Shown piece after piece: positions 8,599 through 17,637 of a DNA stretch of 52,928 bases (positions are counted from its first letter, which is position 1; every line of letters begins with the position of its first letter). The translations under genes and the position numbers were made by a program. The notes under the pieces are model-generated. The model was given only the letters and a program-made list of their open reading frames with translations, had not been told where the DNA came from and ran no database searches. Origin of the DNA: an uncultured Prevotellaceae bacterium (GTDB taxonomy: Bacteria > Bacteroidota > Bacteroidia > Bacteroidales > Bacteroidaceae); contig USTH01000005.1 in assembly GCA_900557555.1 (NCBI GenBank), forward strand, positions 1 to 52,928, written 5' to 3'.

Positions 8599-9261
8599 TT
8601 AGTTCCTATTCATCACGCTTTCCGCCAGCAAATACACTCGCGTACCGAGAGTTTGCGGCCAACGGTCAGTAGGGGTCTTATCTAATGCCCTTGCTCGCTT
8701 TATTGCATCTTCTATATGAGCTATCAGAGTCATTGCATCGTAGGATGACTCATGATATGTCCCCATCTTCTGTCGCAATCGCACCTTTAAATATGGGTCT
8801 GCATTTTTAGACTTTCGGCGATTCTCCATCCATAGCATGTGTTCTTCTGGTGTCAGTGATGCAGCATCTTCCAAATGCAATAAAAGCCATAGCTCGAAAC
8901 AAGGATTACTCAGGGCCATGTGCATGGAAACTTCGAGTGCACATTCCGTTGCTACACGAGATAACATTTTATCTTTCCATTGATCTTTGTCTACAACCAA
9001 CCAGAGTTCGTCGTCAGCCTCTAACTCATATTTGCTTTTGTAGTCATTGAGTTGTTTTAACACATGTTCTGGGCTGGAGTTATTCTGCTCATTCTCGCTC
9101 CGTTCTAATATATGTACGTGAACGCGTGGATTAGTGTATTCTTTGGCTAATGCCGTGAAATATATCCGCTCCGTGTCTTTGCCTTCGGAGGCAATGACTA
9201 TAAGGCGAGCGTCACGAAATGCCTCGCAACGTTCGCGCATCAAGCTATTCCTGTTTCGCAT
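8599..9261 (-). CDS. RloB/AbiLii-like protein (TOPRIM-type)
   Basis: A 220-residue protein resembling the RloB family: an early LIVIASEGKDTERIYFTALA segment with the invariant Glu of a TOPRIM-like fold, a LWLVVDKDQW acidic motif near residue 87, and SNPCFELWLLLHL near residue 117. Family knowledge: RloB-like proteins pair with OLD-type ATPases in the AbiL two-gene abortive-infection system and in restriction loci. Here it overlaps the 3' end of the ATPase gene by 17 bases, as expected for a coupled pair. The putative metal ligands (E27, D91, D93 by rough count) look intact. Role: likely the nuclease-like effector, released or activated by the ATPase on infection (inference). Confidence 0.85.
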   Translation of the reverse strand: MRNRNSLMRERCEAFRDARLIVIASEGKDTERIYFTALAKEYTNPRVHVHILERSENEQNNSSPEHVLKQLNDYKSKYELEADDELWLVVDKDQWKDKMLSRVATECALEVSMHMALSNPCFELWLLLHLEDAASLTPEEHMLWMENRRKSKNADPYLKVRLRQKMGTYHESSYDAMTLIAHIEDAIKRARALDKTPTDRWPQTLGTRVYLLAESVMNRN

Positions 9262-10588
9262 CGTCCCAATGAATATTATTCAGTTCCCCAAAGAATGGAA
9301 TCGCTCCATAGCGCCCGTTCAGATAGCCTTTCTGCACATTCTGTCTTGGCTTGTACTCGCAAAGTGAAGACAGATGGCTTTCTCCTTTTTTGTCTTTTTC
9401 TACAAACCAGATTTCATCCTGACGGATAGGGGCGGTAGAAAGTAGATTTGACTCATGTGTGGTGCAGATTAATTGCATTTGTGAATTGCTTCTAAGCAAA
9501 CTGTTGTACATCTCCAACAATTTCAATGTCAACATCGGGTGTAAGCTCCTGTCAACCTCGTCAATAACATAGACTGCATCATTAGCACGCATATCAATAA
9601 GCATTGGAATGAAGTCGAACAAGCGTGACGTTCCATCAGACTCTTCGAACATTTCGAAAATATAGTCCGAGTTGCTATCTTCCTTCTTGTGGATGGTTTT
9701 CAACTCATGCCACTTCAGATTCTTTGACTTATCTTTTTCTGTAAAGATGAAGCGGCTCTCATTGTGAATTACCACGCCTGTTTCGGAGCCTTTTCCTTCA
9801 AGACTTTCCTCAACCTTTTGCCGGATTTCATCGGGAATGCCCAATTCTTCAGGTTTAGACTCTACGCGACAAAGGTCTGATATACCTGTTCCAAAATAAT
9901 TTAGCAGTTCGCGCATCACAATTCTGAACTGAGTGTCGTTCACAACTCGGAAAGGGAAATCTGTTCTGTGTGTATTGGGGAAGATGATAGTCAGATTCTC
10001 AAACCATTTACGAGCAGATTTAATCGTATCTATTCCCTTTCCGTTACGCTTGATATACTCACTTAAAAAAGTGCCCTTGGTAGGTGTGCCGTCAATCAGG
10101 AACCTCAAGAATTGTCCATCCTCATCTTTTAGGAACTGAGGTGCAATAGTATTATCCCAACTGTTTCCGTTGCGTTTACGTTCAAAGATCATGGTGTCAT
10201 TGCGGCTACCTGTCTTGTATAGCCATTCCTCAAGCAGGCCGCCTTTAGAGAAAGCTATTCCGTAAGCGAGGAACTGGTTGCCTGCCTTAAACTCCAATTC
10301 GATACTCGAACGCTCTTGAGGATCGTCCGTCATCTTGAAGTAATTATATTTGAGGGAGCTCCAACCATTCAAGGCAAACTCCTTGATAATAGCCAAACAT
10401 TTTATGATGTTTGACTTTCCGGAAGCATTGGCACCATAAATCAATCCCATGCGGAGTACAGATATATCATCCCGTTTTTCCGCACGTGACACTTGCAACG
10501 GCAATTGGTCGCTCTTGCTGGCTGTGAACAAGATACGTGTTTCCTCGTTAAACGAGTAAATGTTTTCAAATTTGGCTGACAATAACAT
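9245..10588 (-). CDS. AbiLi/RloA-like AAA ATPase
   Basis: OLD/ABC-type ATPase of 447 residues from the chosen start. Walker A GANASGKS lies at residues 52-59, and the Walker B/D-loop VIDEVDRSLHP carries D343-E344. A Gln/His switch region follows (LICTTHESNLL). An upstream in-frame ATG at 10675 would add 29 residues, but the promoter box TATCTTTG lies at 10611-10618, between the two starts, and MLLSAKFENIYSF is the usual beginning of this family, so 10588 is preferred. It forms an operon with the overlapping RloB-like gene. Together they match the AbiL layout (ATPase sensor plus TOPRIM-like partner). Assignment to AbiL rather than a generic RloAB pair is tentative. Confidence 0.85.
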   Translation of the reverse strand: MLLSAKFENIYSFNEETRILFTASKSDQLPLQVSRAEKRDDISVLRMGLIYGANASGKSNIIKCLAIIKEFALNGWSSLKYNYFKMTDDPQERSSIELEFKAGNQFLAYGIAFSKGGLLEEWLYKTGSRNDTMIFERKRNGNSWDNTIAPQFLKDEDGQFLRFLIDGTPTKGTFLSEYIKRNGKGIDTIKSARKWFENLTIIFPNTHRTDFPFRVVNDTQFRIVMRELLNYFGTGISDLCRVESKPEELGIPDEIRQKVEESLEGKGSETGVVIHNESRFIFTEKDKSKNLKWHELKTIHKKEDSNSDYIFEMFEESDGTSRLFDFIPMLIDMRANDAVYVIDEVDRSLHPMLTLKLLEMYNSLLRSNSQMQLICTTHESNLLSTAPIRQDEIWFVEKDKKGESHLSSLCEYKPRQNVQKGYLNGRYGAIPFFGELNNIHWDDAKQE

Positions 10589-10610
10589 AATAACGTCTGA
10601 TATTTCGTTG

Positions 10611-10618
10611 CAAAGATA
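10611..10618 (-). promoter_or_regulatory. Promoter -7 box of the AbiL pair
   Basis: Minus strand TATCTTTG, a complete -7 match, 22 bases upstream of the chosen ATPase start. The -33 element is not obvious. Its position rules against translation starting at 10675. Confidence 0.65.
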
Positions 10619-10724
10619 ACAAATCATTTCAGAACGCGGACGATTATTTGTGTTGAATATGTGCAAATGCGACAAAAGTTATGCCATGCGCTGTTGCTTT
10701 GTCGGTTTCTGGTATTGTTTTGCT

Positions 10725-10910
10725 GTAAATTCGACCCTGGTATATTGCTTGCATTGGTAATATAAGGCGTTATGACCTGTTTGTCAAAACTGGGGCAGAT
10801 AATAGCGGGCTGTATTGAGCTAAAAACAAGCAGTAGGTGCCTTGTTAAAAACAAGAGACAATAAGGAGTAACAAAAAGACTCATTTGCGACCTAATGACC
10901 GATTAGGGTT
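10725..10910 (+). repeat. Interspersed repeat, full length, left end decayed
   Basis: The right terminal repeat GACCTAATGACCGATTAGGG is clear at about 10889-10908. The inner conserved block (ATAATAGCGGGCTG, then AAAACAAGCAGTAGGTGCCTTGTTAAAAAC in pieces) is present. The left end, AAATTCGACCCTGGTATATTG, is a degenerate copy of the usual CAATTCGGTCATTAGGACTTATTG. It fills the space between the AbiL promoter and the GH89 promoter; the remaining 10911-11088 shows no other feature. Confidence 0.75.
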
Positions 10911-11088
10911 AAATAACAGATACCAACACTGTAAGCAAAAATAGGCCGCATGACTCCAAAAATGAATAAAAAGCAAACGGATATGCTTGTTTTTGGCAAA
11001 AGGAGTGGGCGTAAGTGAAAAGAAGTGAAATTTGATAGTAGTGGCATAGTTTTTCGCTGGATAATTCTTGTGTGTAAGTATTTTTGCC

Positions 11089-11096
11089 TAATTTTG
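11089..11096 (+). promoter_or_regulatory. Promoter -7 box for GH89 gene
   Basis: TAATTTTG fits TANNTTTG, 77 bases before the GH89 start. The -33 position shows only a weak TTCTTG. Confidence 0.5.
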
Positions 11097-11173
11097 TGGT
11101 CTGAATTGTCTTGAATGAAACAAATAATAGTATTATATTTATTCACTTTTTAAATCCTTTCAAAAAACAAGAA

Positions 11174-13501
11174 ATGAAAAGAATTTTTGCATTTGCTTTG
11201 AGCTTGGTGCTCACGTTAGGGGTTATGGCAGATGACCTGACAGCTTTTAATGGTCTTGTAGGCCGTTTGCTCCCTAATCTGTCTTCGCAGATTGAGGGAA
11301 AGAAACTTCCTGCAAAGAAAACTGGTGACTATTTCCAGTTGTCTACCGAAAACGGTAAACTCATTGTGGCCGGTAACAATGCCAATTCAATGGCAGTGGG
11401 TCTCAACTATTATCTTAAATACTACTGCAACACAGTGGTTTCATGGTTTGTTGACGAAAAATTCGATGCTCCCAAGGCTATCGTTCCTGTTGGTGAGCCA
11501 GTTACCATCAACGCTCGTGTAAAGGATCGCTTCTTCCTCAACTACTGTACTTTCGGCTACACCATGCCTTGGTGGAACTGGAGGGATTGGGAGCACTTCA
11601 TCGACTGGATGGCTCTCAATGGTATCAATCTCCCGCTCGCCATCACTGGTCAGGAGTCTATCTGGCGCAAGGTTTGGATGAAGATGGGTCTTACCGACGA
11701 GGAAGTACGTTCTTATTTCACTGGTCCTGCTCACCTCCCTTGGCACCGTATGATGAACATCGACTACTGGCCAGGTCAGGAGGGTGCGTTGAAGGCTGTG
11801 CCAATGTCATGGCTCAACGACCAAGAAGAACTTCAGAAGAAGATTGTAAAGCGTGAACGCGAGTTCAATATGCGCCCCGTATTGCCAGCTTTCGCTGGCC
11901 ACGTGCCACAAGAGCTCGGTAAATATTATCCTAATGCCAAGATTACCAAGATAGCGTCATGGTCGGGTTATTCTGACGAGTATGCCTGCTCTTATCTTGA
12001 TCCTCAAGACAAACTCTATCCGCAGATTCAGAAGCTCTTCATGGAAGAGGAAATCAAGACTTACGGCACTGACCACATCTATGGTCTCGACCTCTTCAAC
12101 GAGCTTGAACCTCCTTCGTACAAGTCTGACTATCTTGCTCGCCAAGGCAAACAGACTTTTGAAAACCTCAAGAAGGCAGACCCGAAAGCTGTATGGCTTC
12201 AGATGACATGGCTCTTCTATAACGAGTGGAGAGACTGGGGTGTACGCGAAAACAAGAATGGTGATGTTGCTGCTCCTGGTGAGCCTGGCGACTCTTGCGC
12301 CCGCATCCGCAAATATATCACCTCTTATCCTAAGGATCGCTCTATCTTGCTTGACTACTACTGCGAAAACACCGAAATATGGAAGAAGACCGACAAATAC
12401 TATGGTGTACCTTATATATGGTGCTACCTCGGTAACTTCGGTGGCAACACTTCTTTGAGTGGAAACCTTGCCGAGGTAAACAAGCGCATTGAAAACACAT
12501 ACAAAAACGGTGGCTCAAACTTCACTGGTATCGGCTCTACTCTTGAGGGCTTCGACTGCAATACGTTCATGTATGAATTTGTGTTTGAGAAGGCTTGGGA
12601 CATCAAGCAGACCAACAACGTGACGGAATGGATTCAGCACGTAGCAGACGAACGCTCTGGCGTTAAGGATGAAAATATCCGCGCAGCGTGGAAACTTCTT
12701 TCTGAAACGGTATATACCGACCCTGACCACCCAGGACAGTGCCCACAAATCAACGTTCGTCCTTTCATGTCTGACAAGTGGGGTGAGAGCGAAAACAAAT
12801 TCCGCACATACTACCGCAACGTGGGCGTGAAGTATGACAACAAAGACCTCCTTGATGCCATAGAACTGATGCTTAAGGGCAAGAGCACCGCACAGAATTA
12901 CAAGCTTGATGTAGTGAACTTCACCCGCCAGCTTCTGGGTAACTACTCTTTCGCGATCTTCTCTGCTTACAAGCAGGCTTACAAGAAGGGTGACTTCAAC
13001 ACCATGCAGGAAAAAGAGCGCCTCATGCTCTCTCTGATGGAAGACGTTGACCGCCTCTGCGCTTCAGAAAATACGTTCCTCGTGGGTAAATGGATTGAGG
13101 AAGCCCGCGCCAAGGGTGGCACAGACTCTCTCGAAATTAAGTACTATGAGCAGAACGCACGTAACCTCCTCACCACATGGGGTGAAAAGGCCGCTCTCCT
13201 CAATGACTATGCAAGCCGTCAGTGGAACGGACTCGTAGGCTCATTCTATGCCCAGCGTTACAAAATCTTCTTCGCTGCTGTAAATAAGGCAATGATTGAG
13301 GGTAAGGAATTCGGTGAGAAAGAAGAGAAGGAAGCACAGAAGACTATCACTGACTTTGAGGAAAAGTGGTGGAAGGACTGCATTGGTGAATTCCCCTCTA
13401 CACCTCAGGGTGACGGTGTGGCCATTGCACGCGAGTTGGTTGCCAAGTGGAAACCTCTCATCATGGCTAATGGTGATACCAAGTATCGCAAGAACAAGTA
13501 A
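11174..13501 (+). CDS. Alpha-N-acetylglucosaminidase, GH89 (NAGLU-like)
   Basis: Exported glycosidase of 775 residues that removes terminal alpha-linked N-acetylglucosamine, as human NAGLU does from heparan sulfate and bacterial homologues do from mucin-type glycans. The start MKRIFAFALSLVLTLGVMA is a typical signal peptide; a longer frame upstream (11111) would bury it, so it is rejected. Family landmarks: WWNWRDWEHFIDWMALNGIN near residue 135, FNELEPPS with Glu310, and GSTLEGFD with Glu458. These two Glu correspond to the catalytic pair of GH89 (my alignment to human NAGLU by motif). Length and domain order are complete. The next gene encodes an HGSNAT-like acetyltransferase, the enzyme that precedes NAGLU in lysosomal heparan sulfate breakdown. 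Confidence 0.95.
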   Translation: MKRIFAFALSLVLTLGVMADDLTAFNGLVGRLLPNLSSQIEGKKLPAKKTGDYFQLSTENGKLIVAGNNANSMAVGLNYYLKYYCNTVVSWFVDEKFDAPKAIVPVGEPVTINARVKDRFFLNYCTFGYTMPWWNWRDWEHFIDWMALNGINLPLAITGQESIWRKVWMKMGLTDEEVRSYFTGPAHLPWHRMMNIDYWPGQEGALKAVPMSWLNDQEELQKKIVKREREFNMRPVLPAFAGHVPQELGKYYPNAKITKIASWSGYSDEYACSYLDPQDKLYPQIQKLFMEEEIKTYGTDHIYGLDLFNELEPPSYKSDYLARQGKQTFENLKKADPKAVWLQMTWLFYNEWRDWGVRENKNGDVAAPGEPGDSCARIRKYITSYPKDRSILLDYYCENTEIWKKTDKYYGVPYIWCYLGNFGGNTSLSGNLAEVNKRIENTYKNGGSNFTGIGSTLEGFDCNTFMYEFVFEKAWDIKQTNNVTEWIQHVADERSGVKDENIRAAWKLLSETVYTDPDHPGQCPQINVRPFMSDKWGESENKFRTYYRNVGVKYDNKDLLDAIELMLKGKSTAQNYKLDVVNFTRQLLGNYSFAIFSAYKQAYKKGDFNTMQEKERLMLSLMEDVDRLCASENTFLVGKWIEEARAKGGTDSLEIKYYEQNARNLLTTWGEKAALLNDYASRQWNGLVGSFYAQRYKIFFAAVNKAMIEGKEFGEKEEKEAQKTITDFEEKWWKDCIGEFPSTPQGDGVAIARELVAKWKPLIMANGDTKYRKNK

Positions 13502-13542
13502 ACCTGTTGTTCACAGCTCAACATTGAGCTGACATATTTCGG

Positions 13543-13606
13543 GAGCCGAGAGCTTGACACAGCGGCCTGTGGGCAGTAGTCATGTTCTCGGCTCTTTCGT
13601 TTTTTG
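13543..13606 (+). terminator. Terminator after GH89 gene
   Basis: GAGCCGAGA (13543-13551) and TCTCGGCTC (13586-13594) pair around a 34-base insert, followed by TTTCGTTTTTT. The loop is long, but the T-run makes termination likely. Confidence 0.65.
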
Positions 13607-13698
13607 TCAGAAATGCCGGTTTGCAGGGCTTTGGCAACCTCCGGTAGTGAAAAACAGATGCCGCTCCAATGGGCGACCGTAATCAAAAAAACAAGAAA

Positions 13699-14853
13699 AT
13701 GAACAGAATACTCGCACTCGACGTGATGCGTGGCATCACCATCGTTGGCATGATAGTCTTTAATACGTGTTCGGGCTATCACTACGCCCCGCTCTATCAT
13801 GCCCCTTGGATAGGACTAACTTTGGCTGACATGGCGTTTCCGCTCTTTATGTTTATCATGGGGATAACGACATTTCTGTCGTTAGACAAATATGGTTTTG
13901 CCCCCTCGCACAAAGTGTTTCGCAAGATTGCCGGTCGCACCTTGGGCATAATAGTTGTGTGTTGGTTGTTTGACTGGTTTGGCAGAAGCCTTTTCGGCTT
14001 TTGCTATGCAGACCCCTCCGTGCCATTCCTTGAGCGGTTGTGGCATGCCTGCAACAATCTGGAGCATCTGCGTTTGTCGGGAGTGTTGGTGCGCCTCGGC
14101 CTTTGTTACGGTGTCTGTGCCTTGTTCTCGCTCTATGTCAGCCACAGACGTTTCCCTGTTCTCATAGTGGCAATATTGGTTGCCTACTGGATTATTCTGC
14201 TTGCCGGCAATGGTTTCGAACGTTCCGCCGTGAATGTTCTCGGTGTAGTGGATCGTGGCGTGCTTGGTGTTAACCACATGTGTAATGACGGGGGCATAGA
14301 CCCTGAGGGGGTGTTGAGCACTCTGCCTGGAATTGCCCATGTGATGCTTGGTTTTTGGGTAGGCAGTGTTTTGTTTGCCGGTCGAGGGGATGGCTCCAAT
14401 GCAGACCGAAGGCTCCTTTTTGTGTTGTTGACAGGTGCTTTCTTGCTCATAGTCGGCTATCTTTTAGGGCTTGTGTGTCCGGTCAGTAAGAAAATATGGT
14501 CTCCTTCTTTCGTAATGATTACCTGCGGAGTGGGCGCTTTGTTGCTTGGCCTCCTTATATATTATATTGACATTAGAGGAAAGGGCAGAGGGTTTGCCAG
14601 TGCATTTCGTGTGTTCGGCGCAAATCCGTTGTTTCTCTATCTGTTAAGCGAGGGTATCTTGTGGCCGCTCGAATTGATAAAGTTTAATGTTTGCGGTGGA
14701 GAGCAGGACCTTTGGGGTGTTATTTTCTGGCGTGGTCTTGTGCCTCTGTTCGGCAATGAATTTGGGGACTTTGTCTTTGCCATGCTCAATGTGGCTTTTT
14801 GTGATTTGGTGGGCTGGGTGATGTATCGCAAACGAATCTTTGTTAAACTATAA
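13699..14853 (+). CDS. HGSNAT-like membrane acyltransferase (DUF5009/DUF1624 type)
   Basis: An integral membrane protein of 384 residues with about ten hydrophobic segments. The N-terminus LALDVMRGITIVGMIVFN and the following LTLADMAFPLFMFIMG are the signature of the heparan-alpha-glucosaminide N-acetyltransferase-like family, whose human member transfers acetyl from cytosolic acetyl-CoA to glucosamine across the membrane. The start is set at MNRILALDVMRG; an ATG ten codons upstream gives only polar residues. It is downstream of GH89 behind a probable terminator. The family is broad in Bacteroidetes, and the true acceptor is unknown; acetylation of amino sugars before GH89 cleavage is inference from the neighbouring gene. 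Confidence 0.82.
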   Translation: MNRILALDVMRGITIVGMIVFNTCSGYHYAPLYHAPWIGLTLADMAFPLFMFIMGITTFLSLDKYGFAPSHKVFRKIAGRTLGIIVVCWLFDWFGRSLFGFCYADPSVPFLERLWHACNNLEHLRLSGVLVRLGLCYGVCALFSLYVSHRRFPVLIVAILVAYWIILLAGNGFERSAVNVLGVVDRGVLGVNHMCNDGGIDPEGVLSTLPGIAHVMLGFWVGSVLFAGRGDGSNADRRLLFVLLTGAFLLIVGYLLGLVCPVSKKIWSPSFVMITCGVGALLLGLLIYYIDIRGKGRGFASAFRVFGANPLFLYLLSEGILWPLELIKFNVCGGEQDLWGVIFWRGLVPLFGNEFGDFVFAMLNVAFCDLVGWVMYRKRIFVKL

Positions 14854-14944
14854 TCCCGCCAAATTGGTGGCAGAGACCAGTCTGGTCCGCATTCTGTTGT
14901 TGCAAATTGTCATGCTGAAGCATTGCCGTTTAAGGCAAAAGCCG

Positions 14945-14952
14945 TATCTTTA
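14945..14952 (+). promoter_or_regulatory. Promoter -7 box for C10 protease gene
   Basis: TATCTTTA, one base off the consensus, 28 bases before the protease start. The spacing suggests a short 5' untranslated region. Confidence 0.45.
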
Positions 14953-14980
14953 CAGTCTGAAAACAAAAAATGGTAATACT

Positions 14981-16900
14981 ATGAAGCGTGTTCTTATTTT
15001 AGCGGTGTTTGCTGTGGTTATGATACCGCAGACTATAGTGGCGGATTTTGTTTCCGAAGACAGGGCAGCACAGGTGGCCCGGCGGATATTGGGAGATGCT
15101 TGCGACGGTATGTGCCGTTCACGCAAGTATATTTCGCCGGCAGGGCGTGACACCGCCGATAAGCCAGCCTACTACATCTTTGAGGCAGATCGCGGTTTTG
15201 CCGTAATTGCAGGTGACGACCGTGTGGCTCCGGTGTTGGCATATTCGCACGACAATACATTGGGTGACCAGTTGCCATGCTGTATGGAGGCTTGGCTCGA
15301 TGCTGTCGGCAGGCACATCAACAGGCTCCGTGGTTCAGGGGTAGCTTCTACATCTGAGACTAAAAGTCAATGGGTTATGGCCGGTGGCAACTCCCGCCCT
15401 GTGGTGTTGCTGGAGACCGCAGAATGGAACCAGCGTGAGCCTTACAACCTACAGTGTCCTATGATAGGTCAAAGAAACTGTCTGACGGGGTGCGTTCCGA
15501 CAGCATACGCCATAGTGATGCGCTATTACCAGTATCCCAGCTATGGTTATGGTACCACTGTTGCATATCGTTCCAATCAGGGGGCATATGTATCTGCGCA
15601 TGACCTTACCCACGGCTATGCTTGGACAGATATGCCCATGCAGGTGACACTATACTCCTCAGAACGTGAAAAGGATGCTGTGAGCCGTCTGATGGCAGAT
15701 GTCGGTGCTGCTCTCAGAGCGGACTATGGCACGAAAGAAACCTCTGCCTCATTTCGCGATAATGTGATGACCCGCCACTTTGATTACAGGGGAGAGACTC
15801 GAAGTCTTTCGGACTACACGGAGAATGGCGAAGACGGTTATTTCTCTTGGGTGGCAGATATGAAGGAACAGCTCAACAGGGAGCACCCCCTCGTATACAT
15901 GGGGTTTGGCGGTGAGGGCGGCCACGCCTTTGTGATTGACGGCTATGCTGATGATGGCTGCTATCATGTCAACTGGGGTTGGGGTGGCTATAGCAACGGC
16001 TATTTCGCCCTTGGCAATCTTATGGGCTATGACAACAGTCATGCTTGTATTTTTGATTTCGTTCCGATGTCTCAGGACGGAGACCCAGCAATATACTGCG
16101 AGGAGGAAGAACGTCTGTATCCCTCATTAAAATACGCCATTGCGTCGGCACCTGCAGGCGAAGCCATACATCTTGTGCTTCTTGATGACCAACCTGCAGC
16201 AGATGATGTTTTCAGGATAGGCGAGGACTGTGACATCACGCTTGACCTCAATGGCTGCAAGCTTATGGCTGACAGTGTGATGACCGTGTTCAACTATGGT
16301 ACCCTAACGGTAACCGACAAACAGCGTGGCGGCGCTTTGGTTAATTGCGAGATGGTTTGTCTGGGTGGTGGTGATACCCGTATTTCAGGAATACGTTGGG
16401 AAAACCGCAACGAACACGGCGGACTTTTTGTTCTTGACAAGGCACAAGCCACGATTGAGTCTTCTACCATTCTGAGCAACGGTCTCGGCATCATACAGGG
16501 CCGTGACGATGGCACTCTTACTGTTGTCAACACCGCCGTGGAAAACACCAGTAACGACGGTAATGCCATCAGCCTGTACGACAACGTCACGGCAGTGATG
16601 GACGGCTTGTTGGTGCGAGGTTTCACATACGTCACCACGCCAAACCTTCGGAGCCTAACAGGGCTCTTCAGTACGAGAGTCATCGATAGTCAGGTGCCCG
16701 ACGGCTACCTGCAGTCACGTAACACAGATGCTGTGACAAGTCAGATTTACCCTTGGCGCATTGATGATCAACTCACCGGAGCGGTTGCTCCGTTCTCTGT
16801 GAGCCAGCGTCCCCACTCATACTTCTCTCTCTCGGGCGTCAGGTCATCTGTCCCATTTCGGGGCATCAATGTTGTGAATGGAAGAAAAATAAGATACTGA
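14981..16900 (+). CDS. C10 family cysteine protease with C-terminal beta-helix region
   Basis: Secreted papain-like protease of the streptopain/interpain family, 639 residues. Order: signal peptide (MKRVLILAVFAVVMIP), a Spi-type propeptide (about 25-140, with YYIFEADRGFAVIAGDDRVAPVLAYS), then the peptidase domain. The catalytic Cys171 lies in CLTGCVPTAYA and His315 in GGHAFVIDGY, followed by the VNWGWGGYSNGYF motif. After residue about 365 there is no usual sorting domain; instead a series of short beta repeats (DLNGCKLMADSVMTVFNYGTLTV and on) resembles a right-handed parallel beta-helix. The start was chosen for the signal peptide and promoter; the frame extends 47 codons further upstream without function. 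Family members degrade host proteins; the activity here is likely but the target is unknown. Confidence 0.9.
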   Translation: MKRVLILAVFAVVMIPQTIVADFVSEDRAAQVARRILGDACDGMCRSRKYISPAGRDTADKPAYYIFEADRGFAVIAGDDRVAPVLAYSHDNTLGDQLPCCMEAWLDAVGRHINRLRGSGVASTSETKSQWVMAGGNSRPVVLLETAEWNQREPYNLQCPMIGQRNCLTGCVPTAYAIVMRYYQYPSYGYGTTVAYRSNQGAYVSAHDLTHGYAWTDMPMQVTLYSSEREKDAVSRLMADVGAALRADYGTKETSASFRDNVMTRHFDYRGETRSLSDYTENGEDGYFSWVADMKEQLNREHPLVYMGFGGEGGHAFVIDGYADDGCYHVNWGWGGYSNGYFALGNLMGYDNSHACIFDFVPMSQDGDPAIYCEEEERLYPSLKYAIASAPAGEAIHLVLLDDQPAADDVFRIGEDCDITLDLNGCKLMADSVMTVFNYGTLTVTDKQRGGALVNCEMVCLGGGDTRISGIRWENRNEHGGLFVLDKAQATIESSTILSNGLGIIQGRDDGTLTVVNTAVENTSNDGNAISLYDNVTAVMDGLLVRGFTYVTTPNLRSLTGLFSTRVIDSQVPDGYLQSRNTDAVTSQIYPWRIDDQLTGAVAPFSVSQRPHSYFSLSGVRSSVPFRGINVVNGRKIRY

Positions 16901-16923
16901 TTACTTGTAAAATAAAGATACAC

Positions 16924-17388
16924 ATGGAATATATGTCACAAGAGGGCTACGATGAACTGGTGGCCGAAATAGAACAACTGGAAAAGATTGACCTGCCAGC
17001 GGCGCGCGATGCCATAGCTGAGGCTCGCGACAAGGGCGATCTCAGCGAAAACTTTGAATATCATGCCGCAAAACGTGAGCAGGGACGCATTCTCGGTCGC
17101 ATACGCTTCAAACGTCGAGTGTTGGAAAACGCCCGCGTGCTCGACCGCTCGCGCCTCAAGGGTGATGTGGTAGGTCTGCTGAGCCGTGTTAAAATCACCA
17201 ACCTTGCCAACAACATGTCAATGACATACCTCGTGGTAAGCCCCCACGAAACTAATCTGCGAGAAGGCAAGATTTCCAACAAATCGCCTATCGGCCAAGC
17301 CCTCATAGGAAGGAAGGCTGGTGACATTGTCGATGTTCAAGTGCCTGCGGGTATGCTAAAACTGCGCATAGACAAAGTAAGCCTTTGA
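16924..17388 (+). CDS. greA: Transcription elongation factor GreA
   Basis: GreA rescues backtracked RNA polymerase by stimulating cleavage of the nascent transcript. The 154-residue product has the usual size: an N-terminal coiled coil with the conserved GDLSENFEYHAAK tip near residues 39-51, whose acidic residues reach into the secondary channel, then the FKBP-like C-terminal domain with SPIGQALIGRKAGD near 122-135. It begins 23 bases after the protease stop codon, so it might be partly co-transcribed, but the functional link is doubtful. A clear terminator follows. Confidence 0.96.
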   Translation: MEYMSQEGYDELVAEIEQLEKIDLPAARDAIAEARDKGDLSENFEYHAAKREQGRILGRIRFKRRVLENARVLDRSRLKGDVVGLLSRVKITNLANNMSMTYLVVSPHETNLREGKISNKSPIGQALIGRKAGDIVDVQVPAGMLKLRIDKVSL

Positions 17389-17424
17389 TGATTGCAGACA
17401 CTCTGTGACAGAGCAGTATATTAT

Positions 17425-17456
17425 GGCAGAAAGAGACTCTCTCTTCCTGCCTTTTT
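17425..17456 (+). terminator. Terminator after greA
   Basis: GGCAG (17425-17429) pairs with CTGCC (17447-17451); inside it AAGAGA pairs with TCTCTT. A five-base T-run follows. Confidence 0.8.
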
Positions 17457-17458
17457 AT

Positions 17459-17637
17459 CCCAAATCGGTCATTAGGGCTTATTGTATTCTGGTTCTTTAG
17501 GAGAGTGGATTTTGTTTGGCTTTTAATGAGTAATAGCGAGTTGTTGCAATTTAAGCAAAAGATGCCTTATAAAGAACAAAAGACTGCAAGCTGTTCTAAA
17601 ATATCGCATTCAACGACCTAATGACCGTTTTGGGTTT
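17459..17637 (+). repeat. Interspersed repeat, full length
   Basis: Left end CCCAAATCGGTCATTAGGGC and right end CGACCTAATGACCGTTTTGGG are inverted copies. The interior has TTAGGAGAGTGGATTTTG, AATAGCGAGTTGT and GATGCCTTATAAAGAACAAAAG, matching the 42985 copy in order. It starts directly after the greA terminator. From its end to 17800 I see nothing else. Confidence 0.85.

Noticed and set aside
10589..10675. N-terminal extension of the AbiL ATPase
   Set aside because: The promoter -7 box lies inside the extension and the family start fits the downstream ATG.
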